Assembly (NCBI GenBank): GCA_024349765.1
Contig: AP026073.1
Span: 1,240,001 to 1,304,000 of the forward strand
Origin: Streptomyces nigrescens
GTDB taxonomy: Bacteria; Actinomycetota; Actinomycetes; Streptomycetales; Streptomycetaceae
Direction of reading: 5' to 3'
DNA: 64,000 bases
Shown: positions 1 through 8,766 of the stretch, one piece after another
How positions within the stretch are numbered: the first letter of the stretch is position 1
How the letters are laid out: each line of letters starts with the position of its first letter
Made by a program: the position numbers and the translations under genes
The notes under the pieces: generated by a model
Databases searched by the model: none
The model's input: only the letters and a program-made list of their open reading frames with translations
Told to the model about the DNA's origin: nothing

Positions 1-13
1 GCGCTTCGGACTC

Positions 14-976
14 CTATTCGGCCGGTGCCGAGCCAGCAGCGGTGGCGGCGGACGCCTCGGCGATCAGCGTGCGGGCCGCGTCGAGGTCGTCGGGCGACTT
101 GAGGGCGAGGGTCCGCACGCCGGGCAGGGCGCGCTTGGCCAGGCCGGTGAGCGTGCCGCCGGGGGCGGCCTCGATGAGCGCGGTGACGCCGAGCGCCTTG
201 AAGGTCTCCATGCACAGGTCCCAGCGCACGGGGTTGGCCACCTGGCCGACCAGCCGCTGCACCAGTTCCTGACCGGAGGAGACCAGCTGCCCGTCCTTGT
301 TGGAGACGTAACGGGTGTGCGGATCGGCGACCGACAGCGAAGCGGTCGCGGATTCCAGCGCGGAGACGGCGGGTGCCATGTGGTGAGTATGGAACGCGCC
401 GGCCACCTTCAGCGGTACGACCCGGCGAGTGCCCTCCGGCTTGTTCTCGACCAGCGCGGCGATCTGCTCGGCGGTGCCGGCCGCGACGATCTGGCCGGCG
501 CCGTTGACGTTCGCCGGGGTGAGGCCCAGCCGCTCCAGGTGCGGGATGACGACGTCCTCGTCGCCGCCCAGCAGCGCGGCCATGCCGGTCTCGGTAACGG
601 CGGCGGCCTCGGCCATCGCCAGGCCACGGCGGCGTACCAGCCCCATCGCGGCCTCGTCGGAGAGCGTGCCGGTCAGCGCGGCGGCGGCGAGCTCGCCGAC
701 GCTGTGGCCGGCCGCGGCGCCGACCTTGGAGGAGACGTCGTCGGCCGTCGCGAACAGCTGACGGGCGGAAATCAGGGCGGACGCCACCAGCAGCGGCTGC
801 GCCACCGCGGTGTCGCGGATTTCCTCTTCGTCCGCCTTCGTGCCGTAGTGGACCAGGTCGAGGTCGATGGCGGCCGACCACTCACGGAGCCGGTCTTCGA
901 CACCGGGGAGGTCGAGCCAGGGGGTCAGGAAGCCGGGCGTCTGGGCGCCTTGGCCGGGAGCGACGAGTACGAGCAC
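14..976 (-). CDS. fabD: Malonyl-CoA:ACP transacylase (FabD)
   Basis: Transfers malonyl from CoA to acyl carrier protein for type II fatty acid synthesis in the cytoplasm. The 320-residue product has the family's GQGAQ motif at residues 8-12, the GHSVGE nucleophile elbow at 90-95 (Ser92) and a later FHTHHM segment carrying the active-site histidine. I start at the GTG at 976 because the product then begins MLVLVAPGQGAQ, as in actinobacterial FabD, and a purine-rich GAGAGAG stretch lies upstream. An in-frame start 60 bases further out would add an unlikely leader. In Streptomyces fabD is the first gene of fabD-fabH-acpP-fabF; the rest would lie left of position 1. fasR lies directly upstream on the same strand. 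Confidence 0.95.
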   Translation of the reverse strand: MLVLVAPGQGAQTPGFLTPWLDLPGVEDRLREWSAAIDLDLVHYGTKADEEEIRDTAVAQPLLVASALISARQLFATADDVSSKVGAAAGHSVGELAAAALTGTLSDEAAMGLVRRRGLAMAEAAAVTETGMAALLGGDEDVVIPHLERLGLTPANVNGAGQIVAAGTAEQIAALVENKPEGTRRVVPLKVAGAFHTHHMAPAVSALESATASLSVADPHTRYVSNKDGQLVSSGQELVQRLVGQVANPVRWDLCMETFKALGVTALIEAAPGGTLTGLAKRALPGVRTLALKSPDDLDAARTLIAEASAATAAGSAPAE

Positions 977-1044
977 CCTCACACTCTCTCTTGTGGGTGG
1001 TTCCGCCCGCCCGTGGGGACAAGGACGAAGAACCATCGGGGTAA

Positions 1045-1061
1045 TTGTTGGTCTCCGACAA
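1045..1061. promoter_or_regulatory. Imperfect dyad upstream of fabD, candidate FasR site
   Basis: TTGTTGG-tct-CCGACAA is a 7-3-7 inverted repeat with one mismatch. It lies in the 89-base gap between fasR and fabD, upstream of fabD. FasR is known to activate the fab operon promoter in Streptomyces; that this dyad is its target is my inference. Confidence 0.35.
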
Positions 1062-1065
1062 AAGT

Positions 1066-2265
1066 CTAGAGTTGCGCCTCACCGTCAGCCAGACGCCCCA
1101 GAATCAGCGCGATACGGAGGGTGAAGGCCGAGCGCACATCGGAGGGTGACCACCCGGTGACGTCCGTCACACGTCGCAGCCGATAGCGCACGGTGTTGGG
1201 GTGGACGAACAGCATCCGGGCCGCGCCCTCCAGACTGCTCGCCTGCTCAAGATAGACGCTCAGCGTCTCCAGGAGGGCCGACCCGGCTTCCTCCAGCGGT
1301 CTGTAGATCTCCTCCACCAACTGCTCCCGCGCGACCGGGTCGGAGGCCATCGCGCGTTCCGGAAGCAGATCGTCCGCGAGCACCGGGCGCGGGGCGTCCG
1401 GCCAGGCCGCGCACGCCCGCAGACCGGCCGCCGCGGCCTGCGCGGAACGGGTCGCCGCCAGGAGGTCGGAGACCACCGGACCGGCCACCACGGGGCCGGC
1501 GGCATACGGGCCGATCAGCGCCTTCGCCGCCTTGAGCGGATTGTCCGAACCGCCCGCGATCACCACCAGGCGCGAGCCCAGCACGCCGGTCAGCACCTGG
1601 AGCTTGGCGTGCCGGGCGGCCCGCCGGATCGCCTCCACGGTCAGTTCGCTGTCGCCGTCCGGGGCGGTGCCCAGCACCACGCAGACGTGCTCGGGGGAGT
1701 TCCAGCCCAGTGCCGCCGCCCGGGAGACCGCGCCCTCGTCGGCCTCCCCCGAGAGCACCGCGTTGACCACGAGCGACTCCAGGCGGGCGTCCCAGGCGCC
1801 GCGGGCCTCGGCGGCCTGCGCGTACACCTGGGCGGTGGCGAAGGCGATCTCCCGGGCGTACACCAGGAGCGCCTCGCGCAGTACGGACTCGTCGCCGGGG
1901 GCCGCGACGTCGTCGATCGCCGCCTCCATGACCTCGATGGTCGTCCGGACCATCTCGACGGTCTGGCGCAGTGTGATCGCCCGGGTCAGCTCGCGCGGCG
2001 CGGTGCCGAAGACGTCGGTGCTGATCGCCTGCGGGGTCTCCGGATGCCGGAACCACTCGGTGAACGCGGCGATACCGGCCTGGGCGACCAGGCCGATCCA
2101 GGAGCGGTTCTCCGGGGGCATCGCGCGGTACCACGGCAACGTGGCGTCCATGCGGGCGATGGCCGCGGCCGCCAGCGTGCCGGAGGAATTCTCCAGCCGC
2201 CGGAGGGTCGCGGAGTGCGGGTGCGCGTCGCGCGATGCGGGTTCAGACACGGGACAAGCCTGCAC
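1066..2265 (-). CDS. fasR: PucR-family regulator of fatty acid synthesis (FasR)
   Basis: A 399-residue transcription factor. A long N-terminal sensing region (PWYRAMPPENRSWIGLVAQ near residue 45) is followed by a C-terminal PucR-type helix-turn-helix at about 345-385, with the diagnostic HPNTVRYRLRRV segment. Position immediately upstream of fabD on the same strand matches FasR, the activator of fatty acid biosynthesis in Streptomyces. It opens with GTG at 2265; a second GTG five codons later (2250) is possible and neither has a strong Shine-Dalgarno sequence. The pirin gene runs divergently from the other side. Confidence 0.9.
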   Translation of the reverse strand: MQACPVSEPASRDAHPHSATLRRLENSSGTLAAAAIARMDATLPWYRAMPPENRSWIGLVAQAGIAAFTEWFRHPETPQAISTDVFGTAPRELTRAITLRQTVEMVRTTIEVMEAAIDDVAAPGDESVLREALLVYAREIAFATAQVYAQAAEARGAWDARLESLVVNAVLSGEADEGAVSRAAALGWNSPEHVCVVLGTAPDGDSELTVEAIRRAARHAKLQVLTGVLGSRLVVIAGGSDNPLKAAKALIGPYAAGPVVAGPVVSDLLAATRSAQAAAAGLRACAAWPDAPRPVLADDLLPERAMASDPVAREQLVEEIYRPLEEAGSALLETLSVYLEQASSLEGAARMLFVHPNTVRYRLRRVTDVTGWSPSDVRSAFTLRIALILGRLADGEAQL

Positions 2266-2307
2266 TATCGGGGCGAGGAGGTGAGGGGGCGGGGCTACCG
2301 TGGGCCC

Positions 2308-2979
2308 ATGATTCAGGTGCGCAGGGGCGAGGAACGCTATCGGGGCGGCGATCCGGACGGCGGGATCGAGTCACTGCACGCATTCTCCTTCGGGCCCCAC
2401 TTCGACCCGGACAATCTGCGCTTCGGGGCGCTTATCGCCTGCAATGAGGAGCGGCTGGCGGCCGGTGCCGGCTTCGACGAGCATCCGCACCGCGACACCG
2501 AGATCGTGACCTGGGTGGTCGAGGGTGAGCTGACCCACCGCGACTCGGCCGGTCACGAGACCACGGTACGCTCCGGCGATCTCCAGCGGCTCAGCTCCGC
2601 CGGCGGCGTGCGGCACGTGGAGCGCAACGCCGGCGGGGCCCCGCTGCGCTTCGTGCAGATGTGGCTGGCGCCGCGCGAATTCGGCGGGGAGCCGGCGTAC
2701 GAGATCGTCCGCGGCATCGCCGACGGCACTCCGTACGCGGTCCCGCGGGCCGGCGCCCTGCTGCATGTGCGCCGCCTCACGGACGGTGAGCGCACCGCCG
2801 TCCCGGCCGCGGAGCGGGTGTACGTGCACGTCGTGCGGGGCGCGATCGGGATCGGCGGGCAGCGCCTGGAGGCGGGCGACGCGGCGCGGATCACGGACGG
2901 GACCGAGCTGGAGCTGACGGCGCTGGCGGCGTCGGAGTGCCTGATGTGGGAGATGGGGCCGGAGCCGGTCTACGGGTGA
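2308..2979 (+). CDS. Pirin family protein
   Basis: A 223-residue bicupin of the pirin family, probably cytoplasmic, with metal-dependent (often quercetinase-like) or redox-sensing roles in relatives. The N-terminal cupin carries the metal ligands at the expected places: His59 and His61 (DEHPHRD), His103 and Glu105 (RHVERN). The ATG at 2308 is preceded by a purine-rich stretch. The gene is divergent from fasR and convergent with the downstream serine hydrolase. The true substrate cannot be read from sequence. Confidence 0.88.
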   Translation: MIQVRRGEERYRGGDPDGGIESLHAFSFGPHFDPDNLRFGALIACNEERLAAGAGFDEHPHRDTEIVTWVVEGELTHRDSAGHETTVRSGDLQRLSSAGGVRHVERNAGGAPLRFVQMWLAPREFGGEPAYEIVRGIADGTPYAVPRAGALLHVRRLTDGERTAVPAAERVYVHVVRGAIGIGGQRLEAGDAARITDGTELELTALAASECLMWEMGPEPVYG

Positions 2980-3045
2980 GCGGGCGGCGGGCCCGATTCC
3001 GCTTCCCGCTCCCACGGGACGCGCCCGCCCCGCCGGCCCGCCGTG

Positions 3046-3867
3046 TCAGGCCGACCGCGCCAGCTCGTCCAGCACCGCGTCCGTCAGCTTCGGCCAGACC
3101 TCGATCGCCCATGGTCCGAAGGCCCGGTCGGTCAGCGCCACACAGGCGGCCCCGGCATCCGGGTCCACCCACAGGAACGTCCCGGACTGCCCGAAGTGCC
3201 CGTAGGTGCGCGGCGAGGAGCCGGCGCCGGTCCAGTGCGGCGACTTGCCGTCGCGGATCTCGAAGCCCAGCCCCCAGTCGTTCGGCTTCTGGTGGCCGTA
3301 GCCCGGCAGCACGCCCGTCAGCCCGGGGAAGACCACCTGCGTCGCCTCCGCGAGCGTCTGCGGCGCGAGCAGTCGCGGCGCCTGCAGCTCGGCCGCGAAC
3401 CGGATCAGGTCGGCGACCGTGGAGACGCCGTCCTTGGCGGGCGAGCCGGGCAGTTCCGTCGCGGTCATGCCGAGCGGCTGGAGAACCGCCTCGTGCAGAT
3501 ACTGCGGGAAGGGGATGTCGGTCGCCTTGGCGATGTGGTCGCCCAGCACCTCGAAGCCGGTGTTGGAGTAGATCCGGCGGGTGCCGGGGGCGGCCATCAC
3601 TCGCTGCTCGTCGAAGGCGAGCCCCGAGGTGTGCGCGAGCAGATGACGGACCGTGGAACCCTCGGGGCCGGCCGGCTCGTCCAGCTCGACGGCGCCCTCC
3701 TCGACGGCCAGCAGGGCGGCGTACGCGGCCAGCGGCTTGGTCACCGACGCCAGCGGGAACCTCTGCTCCAGGGGGCCGTGCGATCCCGTCACCGACCCGT
3801 CGGCTCGTACGACGGCGGCCGCAGCGGTGGGCACCGGCCAGTTCTCGATCATCCGCAGGCTCTGCAT
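3046..3867 (-). CDS. Serine hydrolase, beta-lactamase/PBP class C-like
   Basis: A 273-residue penicillin-recognising-fold hydrolase. The catalytic motifs are visible: SVTK at 41-44 (SxxK nucleophile and general base), YSN at 100-102 and an HFGQSG segment near 230 in place of the KTG box. There is no signal peptide, so it is probably a cytoplasmic esterase or peptidase rather than a secreted beta-lactamase. The ATG sits 6 bases after a TAGGCT hexamer and has no usable ribosome site, which suggests leaderless translation. Its promoter region is back to back with the MerR promoter. Confidence 0.88.
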   Translation of the reverse strand: MQSLRMIENWPVPTAAAAVVRADGSVTGSHGPLEQRFPLASVTKPLAAYAALLAVEEGAVELDEPAGPEGSTVRHLLAHTSGLAFDEQRVMAAPGTRRIYSNTGFEVLGDHIAKATDIPFPQYLHEAVLQPLGMTATELPGSPAKDGVSTVADLIRFAAELQAPRLLAPQTLAEATQVVFPGLTGVLPGYGHQKPNDWGLGFEIRDGKSPHWTGAGSSPRTYGHFGQSGTFLWVDPDAGAACVALTDRAFGPWAIEVWPKLTDAVLDELARSA

Positions 3868-3873
3868 GCTCCG

Positions 3874-3900
3874 AGCCTAACCTCCCCAAATTCAGGTCAA
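3874..3900 (-). promoter_or_regulatory. Candidate leaderless promoter of the serine hydrolase
   Basis: On the minus strand TTGACC (3900-3895) is followed after 15 bases by TAGGCT (3879-3874), and the start codon begins 6 bases later. The spacer is shorter than ideal, so this is tentative. Confidence 0.35.
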
Positions 3901-3919
3901 GTCTGCGCCCGATGCGCGC

Positions 3920-3950
3920 TTGCTTGGAGTGCGCTCGAAGTCTCTAGCGT
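3920..3950 (+). promoter_or_regulatory. MerR-type promoter with 19-base spacer and central dyad
   Basis: TTGCTT at 3920-3925 and TAGCGT at 3945-3950 are separated by 19 bases, the overlong spacing typical of MerR-activated promoters. Overlapping the first box and filling much of the spacer is the dyad CTTGGAG-tgcg-CTCGAAG (3923-3940). The merR-like gene starts 85 bases downstream, so this is a likely autoregulated operator-promoter. Confidence 0.6.
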
Positions 3951-4034
3951 TGAAGACGTCGCAAGGCGTCCGGCGGAAGCCGCGAGGTCCGCGGCGAAGT
4001 CGAGAGCAATCCGGCGAAACAGGGGAGACGGGGC

Positions 4035-4526
4035 ATGACGGTCACGCAGAGCGAACCGGTGACGAGCGGCGTGGCAGCGACCGCCGCACGGCCGGCGCGG
4101 GCCCCCAACTGCGGCGCCCCGCCGCCCCCGCACCCCAAGCCCACCGGCGAGGACCGGTACACGATCAGCGAGGTGGCGGAACACACCGGGCTCAGCGCCC
4201 ACACCCTCCGCTGGTACGAGCGGATAGGGCTGATGCCGCACGTGGACCGGACGCACACCGGGCAGCGCCGCTTCAGCAACCGCGATCTGAACTGGCTGAG
4301 CCTGGTCACCAAGCTGCGGCTGACCGGCATGCCGGTCGCCGACATGGTCCGCTACGCCGAGCTGGTCCGGCTGGGCGAGAGCACCTTCGCCGAGCGTGAG
4401 CAGCTGCTGACCGCGCACCGCGAGGACGTGCGGCAGCGCATAGCGGACCTGCAGAGCACGCTGGACGTCCTCGACTGCAAGATCAACATCTACGCCGACG
4501 CCCGGCGGGCGTCCGAGAGGTTCTGA
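4035..4526 (+). CDS. MerR-family transcriptional regulator
   Basis: A 163-residue regulator. A proline-rich N-terminal tail of about 40 residues precedes a winged helix-turn-helix (YTISEVAEHTGLSAHTLRWYE, 42-62) and a helical dimerisation segment ending near 160. No cysteine cluster typical of metal sensors is seen, so it probably responds to an organic or redox signal. It is followed after only 6 bases by an aldo/keto reductase, a common pairing in which the regulator controls both genes from the 19-spacer promoter upstream. Confidence 0.9.
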   Translation: MTVTQSEPVTSGVAATAARPARAPNCGAPPPPHPKPTGEDRYTISEVAEHTGLSAHTLRWYERIGLMPHVDRTHTGQRRFSNRDLNWLSLVTKLRLTGMPVADMVRYAELVRLGESTFAEREQLLTAHREDVRQRIADLQSTLDVLDCKINIYADARRASERF

Positions 4527-4532
4527 GATCTC

Positions 4533-5558
4533 ATGGGTAGCGAGAAGATCGAGACGGTCGAGCTGGGCACCGGCGGCCCCCGCGTCGGGGTGCAGGGCCT
4601 CGGCTGTATGGGCATGAGTTTCGCCTACGGTCCCACGGACGCCGACGAGGCGCGGGCCACCCTGGAGCGCGCGCTGGAGCTGGGCGTGACGCTCTACGAC
4701 ACGGCCGACATGTACGGCCGGGGGGAGAACGAGAAGTTCATCGCCCCCTTCATCCAGGCGCACCGCGACGAGGTCGTCCTGGCCACCAAGTTCGCCATCT
4801 CCCCCGACCCGGACGCCCCGGACGACCCGTACCGGCGCATCATCCGCAACGACCGCGCGTACATCCGCCAGGCCGTCGAAGGCAGCCTCAAGCGGCTGGG
4901 CGTCGATGAGATCGACCTCTACTACATGCACCGCCGCACCCCGGACGTCCCCCTGGAGGAGTCGATCGGGGCGATGGCCGAACTGGTCGCCGAGGGAAAG
5001 GTCAAGCACCTGGGGCTGAGCGAGGTGACCGGCAGCGAACTGCGCGCGGCGCACGCCATCCACCCGATCGCGGCCGTCCAGTCCGAGTGGTCCCTCTTCA
5101 GCCGGGACATCGAGGGCGGCGTGGTGCCGGCCGCGGCCGAGCTCGGCGTCGGCCTGGTGCCCTACTCGCCGCTCGGCCGCGGCTTTCTGACCGGCGCGTT
5201 CGTGCACGCCGACCAGGAGCTCGGCGCGGACGACTTCCGCCGTACGCAGCCGCGCTTCACCGGCGACAACGCGGCCGCCAACGCCGCACTGCTGGAGCCG
5301 GTCCGGACGGTCGCCGACGCCCACGACGCCACGCTCGGCCAGATCGCCCTGGCCTGGGTGCAGCAGCAGGCCGCCGTACACCGGCTGGCCGTCGTCCCGA
5401 TCCCCGGCACCCGCAAGCGCCACCGCGTCGAGGAGAACACCGCCGCCACCCGCGTCCGGCTCACCCACGAGGAGCTGGCCCTGCTGGAGCCGATCGCCGA
5501 CAAGGTGGCGGGCGAGCGCTACGCGGACATGACGCACACGTCGGCGGGGCGGGAGTAG
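4533..5558 (+). CDS. Aldo/keto reductase
   Basis: A 341-residue NADPH-dependent aldo/keto reductase of the TIM-barrel superfamily. The catalytic tetrad is visible: Asp56 and Tyr61 in LYDTADMYG, Lys86 in LATKF and His133 in YYMHRRTP. The C-terminal IPGTRKRHRVEEN segment is the cofactor phosphate-binding loop. It closely follows the merR gene and is presumably co-transcribed and induced through it. The substrate, perhaps a toxic aldehyde or quinone, is not evident. Confidence 0.93.
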   Translation: MGSEKIETVELGTGGPRVGVQGLGCMGMSFAYGPTDADEARATLERALELGVTLYDTADMYGRGENEKFIAPFIQAHRDEVVLATKFAISPDPDAPDDPYRRIIRNDRAYIRQAVEGSLKRLGVDEIDLYYMHRRTPDVPLEESIGAMAELVAEGKVKHLGLSEVTGSELRAAHAIHPIAAVQSEWSLFSRDIEGGVVPAAAELGVGLVPYSPLGRGFLTGAFVHADQELGADDFRRTQPRFTGDNAAANAALLEPVRTVADAHDATLGQIALAWVQQQAAVHRLAVVPIPGTRKRHRVEENTAATRVRLTHEELALLEPIADKVAGERYADMTHTSAGRE

Positions 5559-5690
5559 CTCGCCGGTACGGGAGCCGTAGCTCCTCGCGCTGGGGCGGGG
5601 CGTGGCGTGGCGTGCGGTCGGCCCGGGTGACCCGGGGGCCGGTGGCCCCTGGCTGCCCGCGCCCCGGCCTGCCGCGCCGCGGGCAGCCGC

Positions 5691-5733
5691 GCCCCGGTCC
5701 TACGCCAGCCTTAGCCCCGGTCCTACGCCAGCC
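5691..5733. repeat. Exact 20-bp direct repeat spanning a stop codon
   Basis: GCCCCGGTCCTACGCCAGCC occurs at 5691-5710 and again at 5714-5733, three bases apart. The second copy contains the stop codon of the acyltransferase (5723-5725), so the 3' end of that gene has been duplicated downstream. Confidence 0.85.
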
Positions 5734-6943
5734 CCAGCGCGAACGCCGCGAACGCGGTGGCCAGGACCGCGGCGAGGGCGCGACGGGCCCGGGTGACGCC
5801 CACCCAAGGGCCCTCGAAACGGCGGGTGTTGCGGCCGATCAGCAGCAGGGCGACGGCGAAGACCGGCAGCCAGGCGAGCCGGACGAGGACCCACCCCGGC
5901 GTGACGGGCGCGACGGTCAGACCGGGCACCGCTCCGAGGAAGGACGCGGGCACCGCCGCGGACAGCATCGCCGTCTGGTGCCAGCACAGGATCGTCATCG
6001 CCGACAGGTTGATGACCACGACCGGCGCCCACAGGGCGGGCCGGCGCAGCAGGCCGGCGATCCGGTCCCGGAGCAGGATCGCGGCACCCGACTGGGCCGC
6101 CGCCAGCGCCAGGACCAGCAACGACGGCGGATGCGAGTTCGTACGGTCCTGACCGGGGACGCCGACCATGCTCGCCGGGTAGTGGAAGAACAGCAGCAGC
6201 GCCGCGAACAGCGCCGCCCCGCCGAACAGCAGCGTCCAGGCGGCCCGCCGGCCGAGCCGCCGTTCGCCCCAGGAGACGCCGAGCTGATAGGCGAACATCC
6301 AGCCGGGGAGCAGGTTCAGCAGGCTCAGCCAGGACGGCATGGCGTCGGCGAACGGCCCGTAACGCAGGAAGTCCACCGCTGCCACCGCCCCCAGTAGCGG
6401 CGCGGCGGCCCAGGCCCCCATACGGCGCGCCGCGCGGACGCAGTACGGCGTCAGCGCGGTGATCGCCGCGTACACGCCGACGAACCACAGCGGCTGGATC
6501 ACCAGCGTCGCGCCGGTCCGCAGGGTCGCCTCCGGCACGCCCACGCTGTAGAGCAGCGGCAGCAGTGCCGCCCATACGGCCGTGACGCCGAGCACCGGCC
6601 GGCCCAGCCTGACGAGCCGTCCGCGCAGCCAGCCACCGACGGACTCGCCGCGCCCGATCGCGCGCCGGTAGGACAGCACCGAGGAATAGCCGCCGACCAG
6701 GAAGAAGATGCCGAGCATCTGCAGCACCCAACTGGCGGGCGCGAGAGTGCCGAAGGTGGTCAGCGGGCTGGCGTTGTGCAGCGCACCGTCGGTGTCCAGC
6801 GTGAAGCCACCGAGCAGCCAGTGGCCGGTGGGTACCGCGAGCAGCGCGAGCGCCCGCAGCCCGTCGATCGCCCGGTCCCGTTCCACGGGGGTACGCGCCT
6901 CGATGGCGCGGACGGCCGAGCGGAGGGTGTCTGTGGTTTTCAT
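5723..6943 (-). CDS. Acyltransferase 3 family membrane protein
   Basis: A 406-residue integral membrane acyltransferase of the acyltransferase_3 (OafA/NolL-like) family. The N-terminal signature RDRAIDGLRALALLAVPTGHW contains the conserved Arg and His. About ten hydrophobic segments follow, and long Ala/Leu/Val runs continue to the C-terminus. Such proteins O-acylate extracytoplasmic sugars, lipids or antibiotics. It stands alone; no glycan or polyketide gene is adjacent, so the substrate is unknown. Confidence 0.87.
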   Translation of the reverse strand: MKTTDTLRSAVRAIEARTPVERDRAIDGLRALALLAVPTGHWLLGGFTLDTDGALHNASPLTTFGTLAPASWVLQMLGIFFLVGGYSSVLSYRRAIGRGESVGGWLRGRLVRLGRPVLGVTAVWAALLPLLYSVGVPEATLRTGATLVIQPLWFVGVYAAITALTPYCVRAARRMGAWAAAPLLGAVAAVDFLRYGPFADAMPSWLSLLNLLPGWMFAYQLGVSWGERRLGRRAAWTLLFGGAALFAALLLFFHYPASMVGVPGQDRTNSHPPSLLVLALAAAQSGAAILLRDRIAGLLRRPALWAPVVVINLSAMTILCWHQTAMLSAAVPASFLGAVPGLTVAPVTPGWVLVRLAWLPVFAVALLLIGRNTRRFEGPWVGVTRARRALAAVLATAFAAFALGLA

Positions 6944-7049
6944 GGGTGTCCTTGGCCTCTGCGTCCTGAAGATGGGTGGTGCAGTGGTGCCTTGAAGGTG
7001 GGCGGCGCCGGGGTGCGGGGGGAGGGGAGGGGGACGGCGTGCGGGGCGG

Positions 7050-7175
7050 GTGCCTCGACTCCGTGCCGCGCCGGGGGTGCGCCGTGGTGCCGCGCCGTGC
7101 GGCGAGATGTCACGCCGTGCTGCGGTCTGCCGTGCTGTGCCGTGTCGTGCCGTGCGGTGCCGTGCCGTGCCCGCG
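7050..7175. repeat. GTGCC-rich simple-sequence region
   Basis: The intergenic region between the acyltransferase and the first DUF1023 gene is dominated by irregular reiterations of GTGCC and GTGCCGTGC, densest at about 7120-7170. It probably arose by slippage; no coding or RNA signal is seen. Confidence 0.7.
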
Positions 7176-7186
7176 GCTTGCGCGTG

Positions 7187-8356
7187 TCAGCTGACCTGGC
7201 CGTACCGGCCCAGCACGATGGCCGCGAAGTTCCGGAGCGAGTCCGTGCCGGGGGCGAGGTAGCCGGTGTGGCCCTCGGCGCGCGTCGCGGAGACGTGCCG
7301 GGCGCCGAAGGCGGGGTCGGTGGGGTCCTCGCCGTGACCGAGGCCCAGCAGCTCGACGTTCGGGATGTCGCCGATCCAGTCGGACGCGTCCCGGGCCGCC
7401 CAGACCCGGGCGGAGGTGTGCAGTTCCGCCACGTCGTCCCGGCGCATACCGGGGGAGCCGAAGACGATCAGGTCGGCGATGCGGCCCTGACCACCCAGCT
7501 GAGGCACGGCCAGCCCGCAGACCACCGAGCCGTAGCTGTGACACAGCACGGCCGGCGCCGGCACGCCGGTGGCCGTCAGCCCGGACAGGAGGCGGGCCAG
7601 GCGGGGCGCACCGGCCTCGGCGAGCCGGCCGGTGGCGGCGTCCGGGCCGAGGCCGACCGGGGTGGTGTACCCGACCCAGGCGATGACGGCGGTACGGGTC
7701 CCGGGCGCGTCGGCGGTCAGCTGCGTACGCAGCGACCTGGCCATCCCGGCCGGTGTGCCGTAGGGGTCCTTGGCGCGGTCGAACGACCCCAGGTCGATGT
7801 CCGAGCCCGGCACGATCACGGCGGTGTGCTCTGCGGTGGTCAAGTCGCCGTACACCTCCGCCACTTGGCCACGTCCCCGAGGGTCGAAGGCGAGGATCCG
7901 GCGGCCGGGCTTGAGCAGTGCGGCACACCGGTCGGCTGCCTTCCTGGCCTGCTGGTGGTCCTGGAGGGTGCCGGCCGGATCCGTGGCACGGGCCAGCTGC
8001 CGGGCACGTTCCGCCTTCAGGGCAAGGGAGTTGGCCGTGTACCGCAGGGCGATCGGGGCGCCGTCGAGATTGCCCACGGTGAGTGGGTGCCGGACGGCGA
8101 GCGCCTGCTGCTGGGCGTCGGTCAGGGCGGCGAAGAAGCGGGCGACGGCGGCGGGTCGGGCGGTCGCCGGGTCCGGCAACCCCATGCCGAGGGAGCGGTC
8201 GGCACGCCAGGCGGCGGCGCCGGGCGGCGGGCCGGTGACCGCGGTCTGCGCGGAACCGGCCGCCCAGCCGCCGGTTCCGGCGGCCACGGTCACCGCGAGC
8301 GCGGCGGCGATCAGCGTGCGCTTGCTGCGTCGAGCGACGGTGCGCAGCACGGACAT
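7187..8356 (-). CDS. Secreted DUF1023 alpha/beta hydrolase (copy 1)
   Basis: A 389-residue protein with an N-terminal signal or anchor segment (about residues 12-35: basic start, then an Ala/Leu/Val core) and a C-terminal DUF1023 alpha/beta-hydrolase domain. The nucleophile elbow is CHSYGSV with Ser274. The ATG at 8356 is chosen because a GGGAGAGGGAGA ribosome site lies just ahead and the export signal then starts properly. It is paralogous to the gene at 12180-13394, sharing CHSYGSVVCG, the GSPGMR segment and the FAPGT/LAPGT ending. Natural substrates of the family are unknown. Confidence 0.88.
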   Translation of the reverse strand: MSVLRTVARRSKRTLIAAALAVTVAAGTGGWAAGSAQTAVTGPPPGAAAWRADRSLGMGLPDPATARPAAVARFFAALTDAQQQALAVRHPLTVGNLDGAPIALRYTANSLALKAERARQLARATDPAGTLQDHQQARKAADRCAALLKPGRRILAFDPRGRGQVAEVYGDLTTAEHTAVIVPGSDIDLGSFDRAKDPYGTPAGMARSLRTQLTADAPGTRTAVIAWVGYTTPVGLGPDAATGRLAEAGAPRLARLLSGLTATGVPAPAVLCHSYGSVVCGLAVPQLGGQGRIADLIVFGSPGMRRDDVAELHTSARVWAARDASDWIGDIPNVELLGLGHGEDPTDPAFGARHVSATRAEGHTGYLAPGTDSLRNFAAIVLGRYGQVS

Positions 8357-8644
8357 GGTGTGTCTCCCTCTCCCGTTGGTGTGGCGGAGGAAAGGTAGGG
8401 AGACGGTGTATGACACGGCGTCACACCGCGGAGCCAACTCCCGGGTGATACCGGGGTAGGGGGTCCGGCACCGCGCTCGTCCTCAGGAAGGAGCGCGCGC
8501 GAGGGGGCGTAGGGGGAACGTAGGGGTTGCGCGGGTGGGCGGGGCACGCGTCGCGTCAGGGGGCGTACGACAGGCCGCGGCCCCAGCCGTCGGCCCGAAG
8601 AGGGCCGGCGACCGGGGCCGCCAAGAGCTGCCGCCCCACCGCTC

Positions 8645-8760
8645 CCACTGCAGCTCCAAGGGGAGCCTCGATGGCAGTTCGAGGGCGAGCTTCCACTACA
8701 GCGCCAGGGAGAGCCTCCACCACAGCGGCGCCAGGGAGAGCTTCCACCACAGCTCCACCT
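8645..8760. repeat. Degenerate 24-27-bp tandem repeat
   Basis: Three head-to-tail units built on GAGCYTCCACYACAGC plus a GCCAGGG tail lie between 8686 and 8756, with a decayed copy before them. They occupy the 410-base gap 8357-8766 between the DUF1023 gene and the response regulator. The rest of that gap shows no gene. Confidence 0.65.
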
Positions 8761-8766
8761 ACCGCT

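Noticed and set aside
3871-3889. Partial iron-box-like sequence GGTTAGGCTC near the serine hydrolase start
   Set aside because: Only the left half and centre match; the right arm lacks CCTAA, so it is not a DtxR-type site.
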